Source: Eublepharis macularius
Lineage: Eukaryota > Chordata > Lepidosauria > Squamata > Eublepharidae
Assembly: GCF_028583425.1 (NCBI RefSeq)
Contig: NC_072791.1
Location: forward strand, 34,355,368 to 34,419,367
Direction of reading: 5' to 3'
DNA length: 64,000 bases
The notes under the pieces were generated by a model. The model ran no database searches, was not told the DNA's origin, and saw nothing but the letters and a program-made list of their open reading frames with translations. Below are positions 43,975 through 55,349 of the stretch, piece after piece; position 1 is the stretch's first letter, and every line of letters starts with the position of its first letter. The position numbers and the translations under genes are program-made.

Positions 43975-45180
43975 CCTCTTGTTCGAATAGAAGGAAGGCA
44001 GCTTTAGATCAGCGATTCACACAGACACACATCAGGCAGCCTCCTCAAAGACAGGTGCACTTCCATATCTTTCCCTTGAGGCTGACTGAATGGTGTGATT
44101 GCAACATGACACAGAGGTGGCAGAATTACCCCACTTGCTATGGAAGTTAATTTGAAGAACACAAAACCAGAACTGGTAATCATGCAGTGAGGCAATAGGC
44201 ATAGTCCTGTATAGGTAGGTGTGCTGAACTCACAGGGGCCTTTGATTTATTTCATGTAGTATGCTATTGTGTGTAATAATGCTGGAGTTACACTCTTCTA
44301 AACCCTTGGGCTTAGAAATGTGCAACTCTGCTTTGAATAGCACTGTCAGTCTACTAGGGCTTTAACTCAAAGGATTGTGGAATATGTGTTTGTGATGGGT
44401 ATCCTGTGCTTCCAGACAGAAGCCTTTTTCCTAGTAGACTCTGATAATAAGGCTTATGAAATGTCTTATGGAGGTGGAATTCAAAATAAAAGGCAAGCAT
44501 TGTTGAGCTGTACATGTGTGTGATGCTTGTTGTTTTCACTGTCTTAAAAAGCAATCTTTGTTCTTCTGTATAAAAGTAGGCTGACACGTGTCATTCAGAA
44601 ATACTGCTGTTTGGGATTTTAAAGTTGCATAGTTTTTAATAAAACGATTATTTAATGTGTTGTGTGTCAATGCAGGCATAACATTCCACTCTGTTAAAAA
44701 TGCTTGAAAGGGGTGTAGAGAATCTACTGGCCGCGTGAGTGGTTATTGGTAATATTGTATGTGAGATTACAGTGGATTTGAAGAGAGGGACTATGTGTGT
44801 ATTTAATATCAGTGGTTAGATTTTTAAAAAAAGAATTCTTCTGCAGTTGTATTTGTTCAACAAAATAGTATTTCTCAGAACTTTCTCACTACTGCAGGCC
44901 TATTTTAAAAGATAAGCTAGAGCAGCTGTGTTAGTGTCAAAAGTTGTCCAATATGTAACCCTAAATACATTTGCTTGGTAATGCATCCAAGTGACTTGTG
45001 CACATTATTCCAAGTAAACACCCCCCCCCCTTTGGTCTGCAACCTCTGAGGATGTCAACTGTATTAAGCCGTGCCCTTAGGAGTTGTCCAAATAATGGAA
45101 CTGCTTTTTACAGTATTGTGTAGTCTGCATTTCAAGGTGGTGATATCTCATTATTTATTTACTGAAAACATTTTAATGCC
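43975..45180. other. Intron 2, unique-looking DNA
   Basis: No gene or clear repeat recognised. Confidence 0.4.
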
Positions 45181-45194
45181 GCCTTGCCATCCAG

Positions 45195-45565
45195 TTTAGC
45201 ACCAAACTACATGTTACAGCAGCCATGGGTGGGACCCATGGGCACAAATGCTATTTTAGAGGAGAAAATTAGCTTTTAAACATTTCTTTGTAGGCCTAAT
45301 TGGGCCCACAGCATCGTGTCACCAAGCATTTTTGTTCTCCCCTTATGCCTTCTCAAATGCAATAACAGCCCCCCACAACTATTTTGGCCCTTGAAAAGCA
45401 GCTGGGAAGGGGGGACACGATCACATGGTGCCACTGTGGTGTGAGCCCAATCAGAACTGAAATCAAGTTTGGGTCCTTGCAGCCATTTTTTAAATGGCTA
45501 AATTCTCCTCTAAAATGGTATCAGCAGCCACAGGTGAGACCTGTGGCAGCCATAAAGTGGCACTT
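45195..45565. mobile_element. Foldback MITE
   Basis: The arms at about 45200-45275 and 45490-45560 are inverted repeats: TATTTTAGAGGAGAAAATTAGC against TAAATTCTCCTCTAAAAT, and CAGCCATGGGTGGGACC against GAGACCTGTGGCAGCC. The interior is non-coding and the target duplication is not clear. Confidence 0.6.
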
Positions 45566-45569
45566 AGGG

Positions 45570-47375
45570 TGATCAATGTCAAGCTGGTATTGCGTGCTTC
45601 CTAGCTGTCTGTCACATACTATGAAGGCCAATTTTTAATGCTGTGTTTTAAAAGTTCAAAACAGCATGGAGGAATCAGTGCAGGTTTGTTTGCTTGTTTT
45701 AATACCAACTCGACAAAATCTTGGTACTGTTTGAAGTAAGTTTTTACATGTTTTTGCAAAATGGAAGCAGCAGCCTTGAATTCATACCCAAGTTGTTGAC
45801 TCCCTTCTTACCCTGACTGTAGGTTGTATGCTATTATTGTGTGGTCTATGACCATAATAAAGAGATTGACTGACTAGACTCCCTTATTCTGGTGTAAACA
45901 GATTCTTTCCCTCCCTGCCTGCCCCACACCTGCGAGGTTGCTGAACAGGATTAGAAGGGAAAGGGGACTGATAAAATTCAAGTGAGGAAGCAGTTGCTGG
46001 CAGGGAAGCACATTTTGGTTCTGTCTTTGAGAATGCATAGGACAAAGCTGGCTTTTTAAAGTAAATACTCATCATTGGGCAAGTTCCCTTTTTATATGTG
46101 GCAGGGCCGCTCTGCCCTGGGCAACCAATAAGCCACTGCATTGCTGATTCAACAAGACATAAATGGTCACAGTAGGCTCGATTTGTTAAATTCCTCGTCT
46201 GTGACCTGCTTATTTCCAGGAGTGCAGGCTTTACCAAGTTTTAAGATCTCTAGGAATTTTAGCACGCGCTAGTGCAGGAAGCTACTGAATCTATGCTGTT
46301 CAACTTATTTCTAAAAAAAAAAAAATCACATCTTTTCCTTTAGTGAAAAGCAGCTGCATTACTTGAGTCAATGTTCCTTCCCCAAAGTGCATTTCTCAGA
46401 GATTATTGCATGCCTCAGGTGCACCGAAAAGCTGAAGGGAACATTTCTTTAAGCATTCAAAGAGCTGCAATTTCCTCTGTGGTACATTGCCTAGAAAGTC
46501 TAATTTGATGGACATTTTTATAAATGGACACTTTGTATATGGACATTTTTATGAAGATAACAGCATTTATCATGAAATCACTGTGGTGCACTCGCGCGTG
46601 CACACACACAGCTTTATTGGGAAAGTATATCCATAGTTTAAGATGGCATATGGAAATGCAGTTGCTGAAATTATACATGTTGGATAATCCAGTGCTGGTT
46701 TTTGGCCTGTTAATGTCTCTCAGTCTCTGGTTTCTTGGCCTTGGTGTGCCAGTAAGTTTTGCTTTTATGGGAGCCGGGATTGAGTCAGTCCCATTAGGAC
46801 AATGAGGAGACACAAAACTGCGACTCTTTTAAAGTCTCGGGAGGGTGAACAAGCTTCACTGGTGGATTCATGTTCTCATGGCAACCTTTTTAATGTGCTC
46901 CCATCACCAGATGCATGGCCAAAATCTTCACAGCTGAATGCCTGAAGTCAATGGGAGACCAAAAGGGTTAGCACCTCTGAATTATCCATCTGCCTTCTCT
47001 GTTTTGAGGATATGATGTATATTTTGGCTTTGCAAGCACCCAGCGAGAAAGATGCTCTGTTTGCACAGCGAGAGCCGTTAGGTGCAGTTAGGCTTTGTTT
47101 ATCTGAATAACTGGTTTGTGAGAGAATATCTGCAACATTCAAATAATCAGAAATTCACAAATGCTGCTTGGTTTTGTGGCATGAGATGCTAGAGAGATGC
47201 AAGGGATCATGGATTAAAGAGGGTGAATTGTCTGATAAAAATTGTTTGTTTGTTGTGCCTAAGGACTGTGCAATAGATCAGCACCTGTCAGGAGGATTAA
47301 ACTCTGTACAACTTAGCATGGGGCTTGCATCACTCTTTTGGGCTTTTAGTAACACTATGTGCCCTGCTCCCAACT
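45570..47375. other. Intron 2, repeat-poor block
   Basis: Largely unique DNA, with an X-box-like site GTTCTC-AT-GGCAAC at 46872-46885 and a conserved-looking stretch at 46980-47130. No exon is visible. Confidence 0.4.
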
Positions 47376-47379
47376 GGCG

Positions 47380-47580
47380 TGGTGTAGTGGTTAGAGTGTC
47401 TGACTAGGACCAAGGACCCTCCCTAGACCATGGAAGCTTGCTGGGTGACCCATCACAGCCTCTCAGCCTAATCTGCTCTCTCAAGGTGGTTGGGAGGGAG
47501 GGGGAGTGATGTGAAAAGCCACTTTGGGTCCTGATGACAGAGGAAAGCAGGTGATGAATAAAAATTAATTGTAATAAAAT
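47380..47580 (+). repeat. tRNA-derived SINE (Squam type)
   Basis: GGTGTAGTGGTTAGAGTGTC, CCATGGAAGCTTGCTGGGTG, GCCACTTTGGGTCCTGATGA and an AATAAAA tail are typical of squamate SINEs. Confidence 0.75.
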
Positions 47581-48240
47581 CAGTGTGTGTGCACGTTTAA
47601 CCGTGGTAAAAGAAATCTGTTATTCTTGGTGTTGAAATACTTGGCATTTTTAAAACAGCATTTGGAATTTATTTTGGGAGCAGTGGAAAGTGGTACCCCG
47701 GCAGAGTTGTACTCCGGCTAATTTACTCGTGACAGCCTGGTTTGTGGATGATGACTGGCTTGCCCAGACTGCTCAAGTCTATGTCAGGGATAGGGCTTGA
47801 GCTGTATGGTATCCAGGTTATGGTAGTGTGTTTAACTTGTGAAGAGAGAGGTGTGGCAAATCAAGGCTGCCATGCTGTCTACCATAATTATCGTAAAAGT
47901 GTGGGGATTATATTTTTGTGGTCATGTGTATGTGAGGAAAGCTCTCTGGGTGTGCTCAGAGGCAATTGTCTTATTTCATACATCCTAGTGATTAGCTTTA
48001 TTATTCAAAACAGATTTGGCAGTAGATGTAGATCTGGCACAAACGTATCACTTAGATTCCATGTGATCGTTCAGACCAATCCAGTGTGACTTGGCTGCTC
48101 TGTTCAGGTTGCATAGAATTCTGAAATGGAGCACCCATTTTCCTGACCACAATTAGAGCAAAGCAGTTTTCTGTTCAAAGATTTAAACTTATAATGATCT
48201 TGGTTTAAGCCTTTTAACAGAAAACTTATACTAAGATCAT

Positions 48241-48860
48241 CACAACCTGACCTGGATAGCCCAGGCAAGCCCTGTCTCATCAGATCATGGAAGCTAAGCA
48301 GAGTTAGCCTTAGTTAGTAATTGGACGGGCGGCATCAAACAAAGACCAGGTTTGCAGAAGCAGGCAATGTCAAACCACCTCTGTTAGAGTCTCTCTACTT
48401 CTGATACGTGTTCTTCACGTGTCGGGAGATGCAATGTGAGCCAAGAAGTGTAGTTTTAAATAACAGAGCTGGCGGAGATTGCTCTGGAGGGGATGGATTG
48501 TCTCACAGCCCTCCGCTGCCTCTAGTGTGCTGGACTGTCTCCATTTCCAGAGCCTTTGCCCTGCCGAGGCTCAGTTAATTCAAAGTTTTAAGCATCAAAG
48601 GTGACAGGGCAAAGACTCTGGAAGGGGAGACAGTCTGGCACACCAGAGGTGGTGGAGGGCTGTGAGAGAATCTGTCCCCTCCAGAGCGATCTCTGCCTGC
48701 TCTGTCTTTTAAAACTACGCTTCCCAGCTAACCTTGCATCTCCCGGCACTTGATGACCATGCGTCCAGGCGTCTGGTGTAGAGACACAAGAGTGTCTCTT
48801 GCTTTGAAAACCCCAACATAAGTCAGCTATGACTTGATGGCAGTCTCCACCATCAAGACA
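48241..48860 (+). repeat. 5S-rRNA-derived SINE split by a palindromic transposon
   Basis: The 5S part (ATCATGGAAGCTAAGCAGAG, TTAGTAATTGGACGGG) and body end at CCACCTCTGTTAG. After the insert it resumes with CTTGCTTTGAAAACC and the tail AAGTCAGCTATGACTTGATG. Confidence 0.85.
48391..48790. mobile_element. Long-armed palindromic transposon, copy B
   Basis: Same family as 24886, with near-complete inverted arms (CGGGAGATGCAATGTGAGCC mirrored near 48735). It sits inside a 5S SINE, flanked by imperfect AGTCTCT/GTGTCTCT repeats, so it is younger than that SINE. Confidence 0.8.
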
Positions 48861-49319
48861 ATGTTCTGAGAAGCTGAAATGCAACTGTACTTCTGTATTC
48901 TCACAGACATGCTTGAACAATGCTTCAAGTGGAATGTATGAATTCTGCTTTAAGGATCACTTCAGGTTACCATTGTTGCTAGTTGTCAGGGAATGGCAGC
49001 TGCTTTCTGGTTCCTGTCCAGAATGGTGGAACTGGTGTTGCTCCTATTGTTCCTCTTCAGGAGAAGTTAAGGTACCTTTTAAAACCTTTTTTAGCATGTT
49101 CTTGAATGTTTCAGGCATCGACTTGTTCTCAAAACAACAGGCTCTTCTAAGAGCAAATGAAGTTAAATTGGGTACCGTAATCAGCACAATTCAACCAGAT
49201 CTCTTGCGATGATAAGTAGTCTGTTAACAGTTCTTAAATTTAAATAAGAGCAAGCAACAGTTACCCTTCCCAGTGGCAGGGTGCCAACACCAGAACTTGG
49301 TGGAAGGCCATAGTAAATG

Positions 49320-49780
49320 AATATTTATATATTTACTTACATTATTTATACTCCACCTTTCTCACTGAGACTCCAGGTGGATTACATAATGCAAGTCAAT
49401 ATGATCCACAGCTAGGAGATCCAGTAAAAAATGCAATAAAGTTTGGATGGCATAAAATTTGAAAACAAGTAGAAATCTAATATGGAACTAAAACAATGCT
49501 GAGCAAGCATAAGCAGTTAAATATGGCATAGTAAATGGTGCATAAATTATCCAGTAGAAGCATTCTTACAGTTATAGTAGTATAGTATACTATAGTAGTA
49601 TAGTAGTTACAGTAAAAAGTAGTATAGTCTACAGTCCTATCCCTTTACCAAAGCATCTTATTGAACCATTTCTGTATAGTACAGCCCTCCTACTTGTGTA
49701 AAAAAGCCCTCCTGAATCATTCAGATGTGCATCTGGGTGTAGATTCTTCAACAATGTTCAGTGCTGGTCCTCAGGCTGAT
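49320..49780 (-). repeat. LINE (L2/CR1-like) fragment
   Basis: The reverse of a LINE tail (ACTCCACCTTTCTCACTGAG) is followed by sequence homologous to 2300-2560. Confidence 0.55.
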
Positions 49781-49984
49781 ATGCCTTGGTCTAAGAATAT
49801 GGAGTGCCAGAAGTACAAGGGGTGTGTGTGTGCTGTAGTCATCTGTGAAATGTTGGCAGGCAGGTTTATATGCTGCATTTCGGTCAGTTGAATGCTTTAA
49901 ATCCATAAAGTGTAGTTAACCATAACAGTATAATGTTCATAACTTAAAAAAAAATTATCTTACACTGTGGAAACATGTTTCAGA

Positions 49985-50125
49985 TGGGTAGATGTGTTGG
50001 TGCTGAGTTAAGTAGCACTTCAAAGTCCAACAAGATTTCCTGGGTCAGACAATGGGAAGTTGACTGTTGAAAACATACTTGCTGGTCTTTAAGGTGCTAC
50101 TGAAATCTTGACTTTTCATGGTCTA
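49985..50125 (+). repeat. Remnant of the hammerhead-like foldback family
   Basis: AAGTAGCACTTCAAAGTCCAAC and GGTCTTTAAGGTGCTACTGA are the family's inverted ends. No core is left. Confidence 0.4.
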
Positions 50126-50149
50126 CTGGTTCTTAACCTCCCCTCCCCC

Positions 50150-51150
50150 TGCAACCATACAAAATGCAGGGGGGGGGGATTAAAGTAAGCTTTGTATACA
50201 ACAGAAAAATATGAAAAAAATAATGAGAAATGTACACCTAAGCATCCATAAAATGTTTCCAAATATCTAAAAATAAGTTCTCCTACAGTTGTCACCTGTA
50301 TGCCATACTCTGGAGTACAGATAAAGCTGTAATGTCCTCCATCTATTGAATTATGGGAGTTGTGTATTTGTCTCTCCATCTTATAATATAGGACTTTTAG
50401 CTGTAGTAAGGGCATGGAAAGTCCATTTTCATTGGCCTTCAATTACGTTCCAGGTTCCAGGCAGGTAGTTTAAAAGTTCATAAACATTCTAAAAAATCAA
50501 TGCATATTCTAATGCAAAATTAATATAAGTAATACCTTCCTCCCAAAAAGTTCAAATAACTGGGCATGTCCAAATTATATGCTTCAAGAGACATGTTCTG
50601 TAAGCTACAGCACCAGCAATTAGGCTATGTTCTAAAAAGGGGCTGTGGTGTCCAGTATACCCTAAACATTATTTTTTTTTTACTGAAAAGCAATGAAAGA
50701 AGACACATGACCTTTTGACTAAGACTAAATATGACCTTTTGTGGAGTCCTGAGGGGAAATTCAACTAACTCATAATTTCTAACGAAACTTTTTTAGGTTT
50801 AAGCACTGAGAATAGAATAGTACATTATAGTAACAAAACATTTTCTCTTTAAAGGCACCATCTGGGCATTTAGCATCTGTAATATTATTTCTTCAAGCAT
50901 ATTGCAAGCTAGAGAGCAAAATATAGGTATGGCGCCAAACTATTAAGGCTGCCAGTTCTAAATTTCAAAAGAAAAGGAATAACATACATGTGAACTATCA
51001 GGATAACTTAACAAAACTGTGAAGAAGGGAACCTGTGTGGCTTGGATCCTATGAATGAGTTCTGCCCCATCAATATTGTTTCTGTTGTGGGAAGTGCTTC
51101 TTCTGCTAGCACTTCCAAGGGCTCCTTGAAAACCATAGATTTTGCACAAA
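50150..51150 (-). pseudogene. L1-type LINE ORF2 C-terminal relic
   Basis: On the minus strand near 50530-50620 one frame reads LKHIIWTCPVI, a stop, then TFWEEG, just after NCWCC in another frame. This matches the end of L1 ORF2 (CWRC...G...HiwW.CP.v..FW). It is broken by stops and frameshifts. It suggests that full L1 elements, possible partners of the HAL1-like unit, once moved in this genome. Confidence 0.5.
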
Positions 51151-51479
51151 TGGAAGTTCTAGCAGTCTCTTCTGCAGAAAATGTTTTATTTAGTGTGCAT
51201 TAAATTTGTTCATAGAATCCAAGCCTGTGTGACCTTGTGGCTATACATCATATTTCCTGACAAGCTTGCATTCATTTTGGGTGGACATCTTGTTTGGCCC
51301 TGAGAACCACATCGGAAATGTTTGTCTTTGTGCAAAGGCTTCACTAGAACCCAATGTTCGGGTGTCCTAAAGGCCATCCTGGTCAGTCTATAATCTGAAT
51401 CCCTCTCTACTAAGGTTGCCCACCACCTTATCATGTCGAGTTGTATCTGCTGCTGTCGATTGCTGCCATCTACATATAT

Positions 51480-51665
51480 ATCTGAATATATATCTTTATA
51501 TTTTTATATGTGAAATATGTTATAATATACTATGTTTTTATCAATCTATTTGTGGTTTTAACTGTATAAACTGATGTGTTTTAATATGTTGTAATCCGCC
51601 CTGAGCCCTTCGTGGGGAAGGCAGAATAGAAATCCAAATAAAATAAAATAAAAAATAAATAAAGC
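51480..51665 (+). repeat. LINE 3' end
   Basis: TTGTAATCCGCCCTGAGCCC, GGCAGAATAGAAATCC and an AATAAAATAAA tail. Confidence 0.65.
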
Positions 51666-52007
51666 TGGTGGTAACATTTACTTCGCGGTAAATGCTTATC
51701 CCAAGCAATTAAACAAAATACAAGAAACTATGCTTAATTTGCATAACTTATGTTTCATAGTCAGGGGATGGGCAAGGCTATTAAAGGTCCATCTTCAACC
51801 ACTGGAATCTTGCTCAGATATTTTTCTGTATTCTAAGACTTGAACAGGAAATGCCCACAAGCCTTTCTTTTTAATCATAAGGTCTTATAACGTATTTTTA
51901 TTAAAATGATGCTGAGAATCTAAGAAAAAAGCTAGCCTTTGTGCCTAATACTACATTTACTCACTGTAAATCTATCTTGCTCTATGCTTGCTTCTATACC
52001 TACATCC

Positions 52008-52136
52008 CCCGCCATCCTATGCAGAGTTATTCCAGTCTAAGCCCATTCATTCCAGTGGGCTTAAACTGGAATAGCACTGTATCGGATTTATTTCAGTGGG
52101 TTTAGAGCAGTGTAACTCTGCATAGGATTGTACTGT
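52008..52136. repeat. Short palindromic MITE
   Basis: CATCCTATGCAGAGTTATTC on the left is mirrored by GTAACTCTGCATAGGATTG on the right, around GTCTAAGCCCATT/GTGGGCTTAAACTGGAATA. Confidence 0.7.
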
Positions 52137-52488
52137 AAGTAATTTAAAAACAATATGCTTGATTTCAAACCCTCATGTTTCTGTAAAGTGTGCTCCAGTG
52201 GGGAGAATGACAGAGTATGCATCAAGATATTTCGCATTGTTTGCTGCATGGCATATATTTTGAACAAATAATGGAACTTGATCACGATAATTCTCCATTG
52301 AAGCTGTGAGGAGAGGAAGACAACATTTAGAAGTAAGAAAAAGCTGTGCAAAGTTGCGAACAGCTGCTTGTGTAGTAGCTGGTGGTGAGTAACAGTGCCT
52401 CTAGGCAACTAGGCGATGAGTGAGGATAGACTGCTGCTGTCTCCAAAGTAGCCATTTCCAACGATTTGCATGTAACTATATGGCAAAC

Positions 52489-53387
52489 TAGGGGTGCTCA
52501 CCCCGCAGAGATCTGAGAAATCTGTATCCAGATTTCAGGGATCCCCAAAGAACCCAGGATTCCTGAAATCCCAGAAAGATTCTCTGATCCAGTTAAGACA
52601 GATCAGAGAATCCCAGATTTATTTGACTGTTATTCCCTATGGGGAAAACTATCTGGGGGCTTTCTGGGGGGGGGTGTTGGGGGCATTTTTCAAGCAAACT
52701 CCACCAAATGTGTAGGAACCTCCTGTCTTCGAAAGACCCACCAAATTTCAGGAAGATTGGACCCCCAGGTCCAATTCTATGGGCCTCTGAAAAAGGTGTC
52801 CCCAGCCATTCTCCATTGTTTCCTATGGGGAAAACATTTCCAAGCAAGCTCTCAGGCAGAAACACATAGGGGCATGGCTGCCAGTGGCCAAAAGCACACT
52901 CCCAAATGCAAGAGGAAGCCCAACAGAACCAAACTGAAGTAATAGAATGGAAGGAATCCTCCCAGAGCCAAACTGATGCAAGAGAATGGATGGAATCCCC
53001 CCAGAACCCAAGTGGATCAAGGGGACCAAGATCAAACTAAAGAATCATGTCAAAACAGAGAATTCCACCCAAATCAAAGTGAAGCAAGGGACACTGTTGC
53101 AACATAGCCCAGATGAACCAGTGTTACTTACAGAAGCCAGGCAGATAAGGAGGGCTCCTACATAGATCGGCCACCCACTTCCCCCTCCCTGCCTCACTTC
53201 CCCTCGCTCCTGCCTGCCTGACTCCCTACTCCCCCTTTGCTCTTGAAAAAAAAGTGAGAGAAGTCCAGGAAGGAGCCAGCCAAAAGCTGAAGGCGTGTTT
53301 CCTGGATTTACGCAGATTTATCTAGGGATCTGGATCCGGAAAATCTGGCTTTTCCCTCAACTCCTGGATCCAGGTTGCGCACACCTA
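52489..53387. mobile_element. hAT-type non-autonomous element, intact
   Basis: An exact 8-bp duplication TGGCAAAC (52481-52488, 53388-53395) flanks the ends TAGGGGTGCTC and, in reverse, TAGGTGTGCGC. The interior shares segments with the older, split element at 32665-36451. No transposase. Confidence 0.85.
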
Positions 53388-54019
53388 TGGCAAACTGGTC
53401 AATTTCATTGTCCAGTTGAATCCCCTACACCTTTGGTTTTTGAATGGGGCTGAAGATTTTCTTCAGCATTTGGCCAGACCATCCTACTGACAGACCTATC
53501 AGCCTATTATATGTACATAATATATCATTGGAAGTTACCACTTAAGCAATGGTTGTCTTACCCATTGAAACTTTATGAAAGTTTGGAGGGGTGCTTGTAG
53601 GATACATTTGCATGATATAGGTGAATAAGAGAGGGACCAATGAAATATGTTGGGGAGGAGAATTTCCTTCCCCCCCGGTCTGCATTTCCCACCTGCCTCT
53701 CCCACTCTTTCTTCCGTTGATCATATTTCAGTTTCATTGCAAAGAACCATAGGTTATATATTGCCTGTGGTTTCCCAGGCAAAGCAAAATGGATACTGAG
53801 GTCTTGTGAGGCAGTATCATGAAATCTCGGCTATCAAGTGGCAGAGATCTGACGATGCTTAAATCTGGATATTGGAGCCATGAACGGACAATACAGATCT
53901 TTCTACACACCTGAAGAATGCCCTAGGCTTGCAGAAAGATCTGAAATCTATTTTTTTTAAAAAGCAACCCTACACTGGGGGTTAAAAAAAAACTAAGATG
54001 ATAAAACGTGAGCCTGTAG

Positions 54020-54250
54020 CTTTAACCAGATTCTCTCAGTGATCATTGCTAGGCAACCACAACAACATCCATGGCTTAATTTCTGTCAATAAAAGGCAGT
54101 GGGAGGGGAAGGGCTCTTTCCATGGCTGTTTAGGCCTTTGAGGGGGAACTCATTGGGGCCAGTCCCAGCAACAACCATCAGCAACTTAATACCACCTGAC
54201 TTGCCTGACTCTCTCACACCTGGCTGCTTGCTACTGATGAACAGCACCCC
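54020..54250 (-). repeat. X-box-carrying repeat, copy 2
   Basis: The reverse complement matches 39962-40130 in the same order. The X-box-like site ATTGCT-A-GGCAAC is at 54045-54057. Confidence 0.6.
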
Positions 54251-54255
54251 CCTCC

Positions 54256-54480
54256 CAAACCCAGTGTAGTGTAGTAGATTGGTTAGAGTTTCAGAATCCC
54301 CACTCTGCTGTGAAAGCTCACTGAGTGACTTTGATCCAGTCACACATTTGTAGCCTAACCTACCTAGCATGGTTGTTGTGAGAATAGTATGGCGGAAAGG
54401 AGAATGATGTAAGCTGTTTTGGGTCCCCATTGTGGAGAAAAACTGTATATAAATGAAGTAAATCAATATAGATAGATGAA
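54256..54480 (+). repeat. tRNA-derived SINE (Squam type)
   Basis: AGTGTAGTGTAGTAGATTGG, CCCACTCTGCTGTGAAAGCT, TAGCCTAACCTACCTAGCAT and TGGGTCCCCATTGTGGAGAA, then ATAAATGAAGTAAA. A clear family member. Confidence 0.75.
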
Positions 54481-54950
54481 GATGAGAGCAGATAAAAGAT
54501 AAGTTGTTTAGTGGGCTTGAAGGTGAGAAGGACGTAGGGTAAGGAGGGTATGGAGGAGCGAGCTAGGAGAAAGGAAAGAGGAAATATTGTGGGGAAGGGA
54601 GCCAGGGGAAAATGAATTCTCACAAGCACTTTCTGATTCCCAGCTTACAGCTGGATTACCTCAGCCAGTGCCATACAACAGGGCCATAGGGGAGAGGCTG
54701 CCAGGAAGGGGGGAAAGGGGTAATGGGAGGGCAGACAAAGCTGGGTGAGAAAGAAGCAGGAAAAGGGAGAGGGGCTATGGGCGGCACGGGGCAGGGAAGA
54801 GAAAAGGGACATGGTGGTGGAGAAGAAAATTACAGGCCTCCTGCAAGTCCTTTCAGGTCCCCACTTGTTTTTAACTGTTTTGTGTTTGGTCTTTTAAATT
54901 TTACTTTATTTATACCCTGCCTTTCCCTAATGTGGACACAAAGCAATTTA
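54481..54950 (+). repeat. Purine-rich repeat
   Basis: G/A-rich units (GAGAGCAGATAAAAGAT, GGAGAGGCTGCCAGGAAGG) are the complement of the C/T-rich units at 38750-39115. It ends in a LINE-like tail (TTATACCCTGCCTTTCCC). Confidence 0.45.
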
Positions 54951-54951
54951 C

Positions 54952-55119
54952 CCAGAGGAGTTAGCCGTGTTAGTCTGTATTTGCAAAATAGCAAAAAGTC
55001 CAGTAGCATCTTTAAGACTAACCCACTTTATTGAGGCATAAGCTTTCAAAAACCACAGCTCTTTTCGTCATATGCATCTGCCGGAGAGAGCTGTGGTTCA
55101 TGAAAGCTTGTGCCTCAAT
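54952..55119. mobile_element. Palindromic element with 12-bp target duplication
   Basis: The exact repeat AAAGCAATTTAC (54940-54951, 55120-55131) flanks an element built around CATAAGCTTTC...CACAGCTCT mirrored by AGAGCTGTGGTTCATGAAAG. Both cores are decayed (CTGCCGG on +, ATGACGA on -), but GAAAGCTT remains. Same build as the families at 39558 and 4565. Confidence 0.6.
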
Positions 55120-55131
55120 AAAGCAATTTAC

Positions 55132-55200
55132 ATTATTCTCCTCTGCTCTATTTTATCTTTGCAGCAACCCTGTGATGTAGGTTAGTCTGAGAGTGCATGT
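55132..55200 (-). repeat. SINE 3' part in reverse
   Basis: ATTATTCTCCTCTGCTCTAT and GCAACCCTGTGATGTAGGTT continue the host SINE/LINE tail split by the element at 54952. Confidence 0.5.
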
Positions 55201-55349
55201 TTATCCTCACCACCACCACCACTACCCCTTCTTGCTATGATTTTTTTCTGCCAACGTGAAGGTTCCCCTAAATTTGCAGAAACATCTGCTTGCTTGTACC
55301 TGGCCTGATTTTGTGCAGATGTTTTGATCTGCAGTCTGGGGCAATGTTC

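Noticed and set aside
52395..52415. An X-box at CTAGGCAAC
   Set aside because: Only the right half-site fits; the left half does not.
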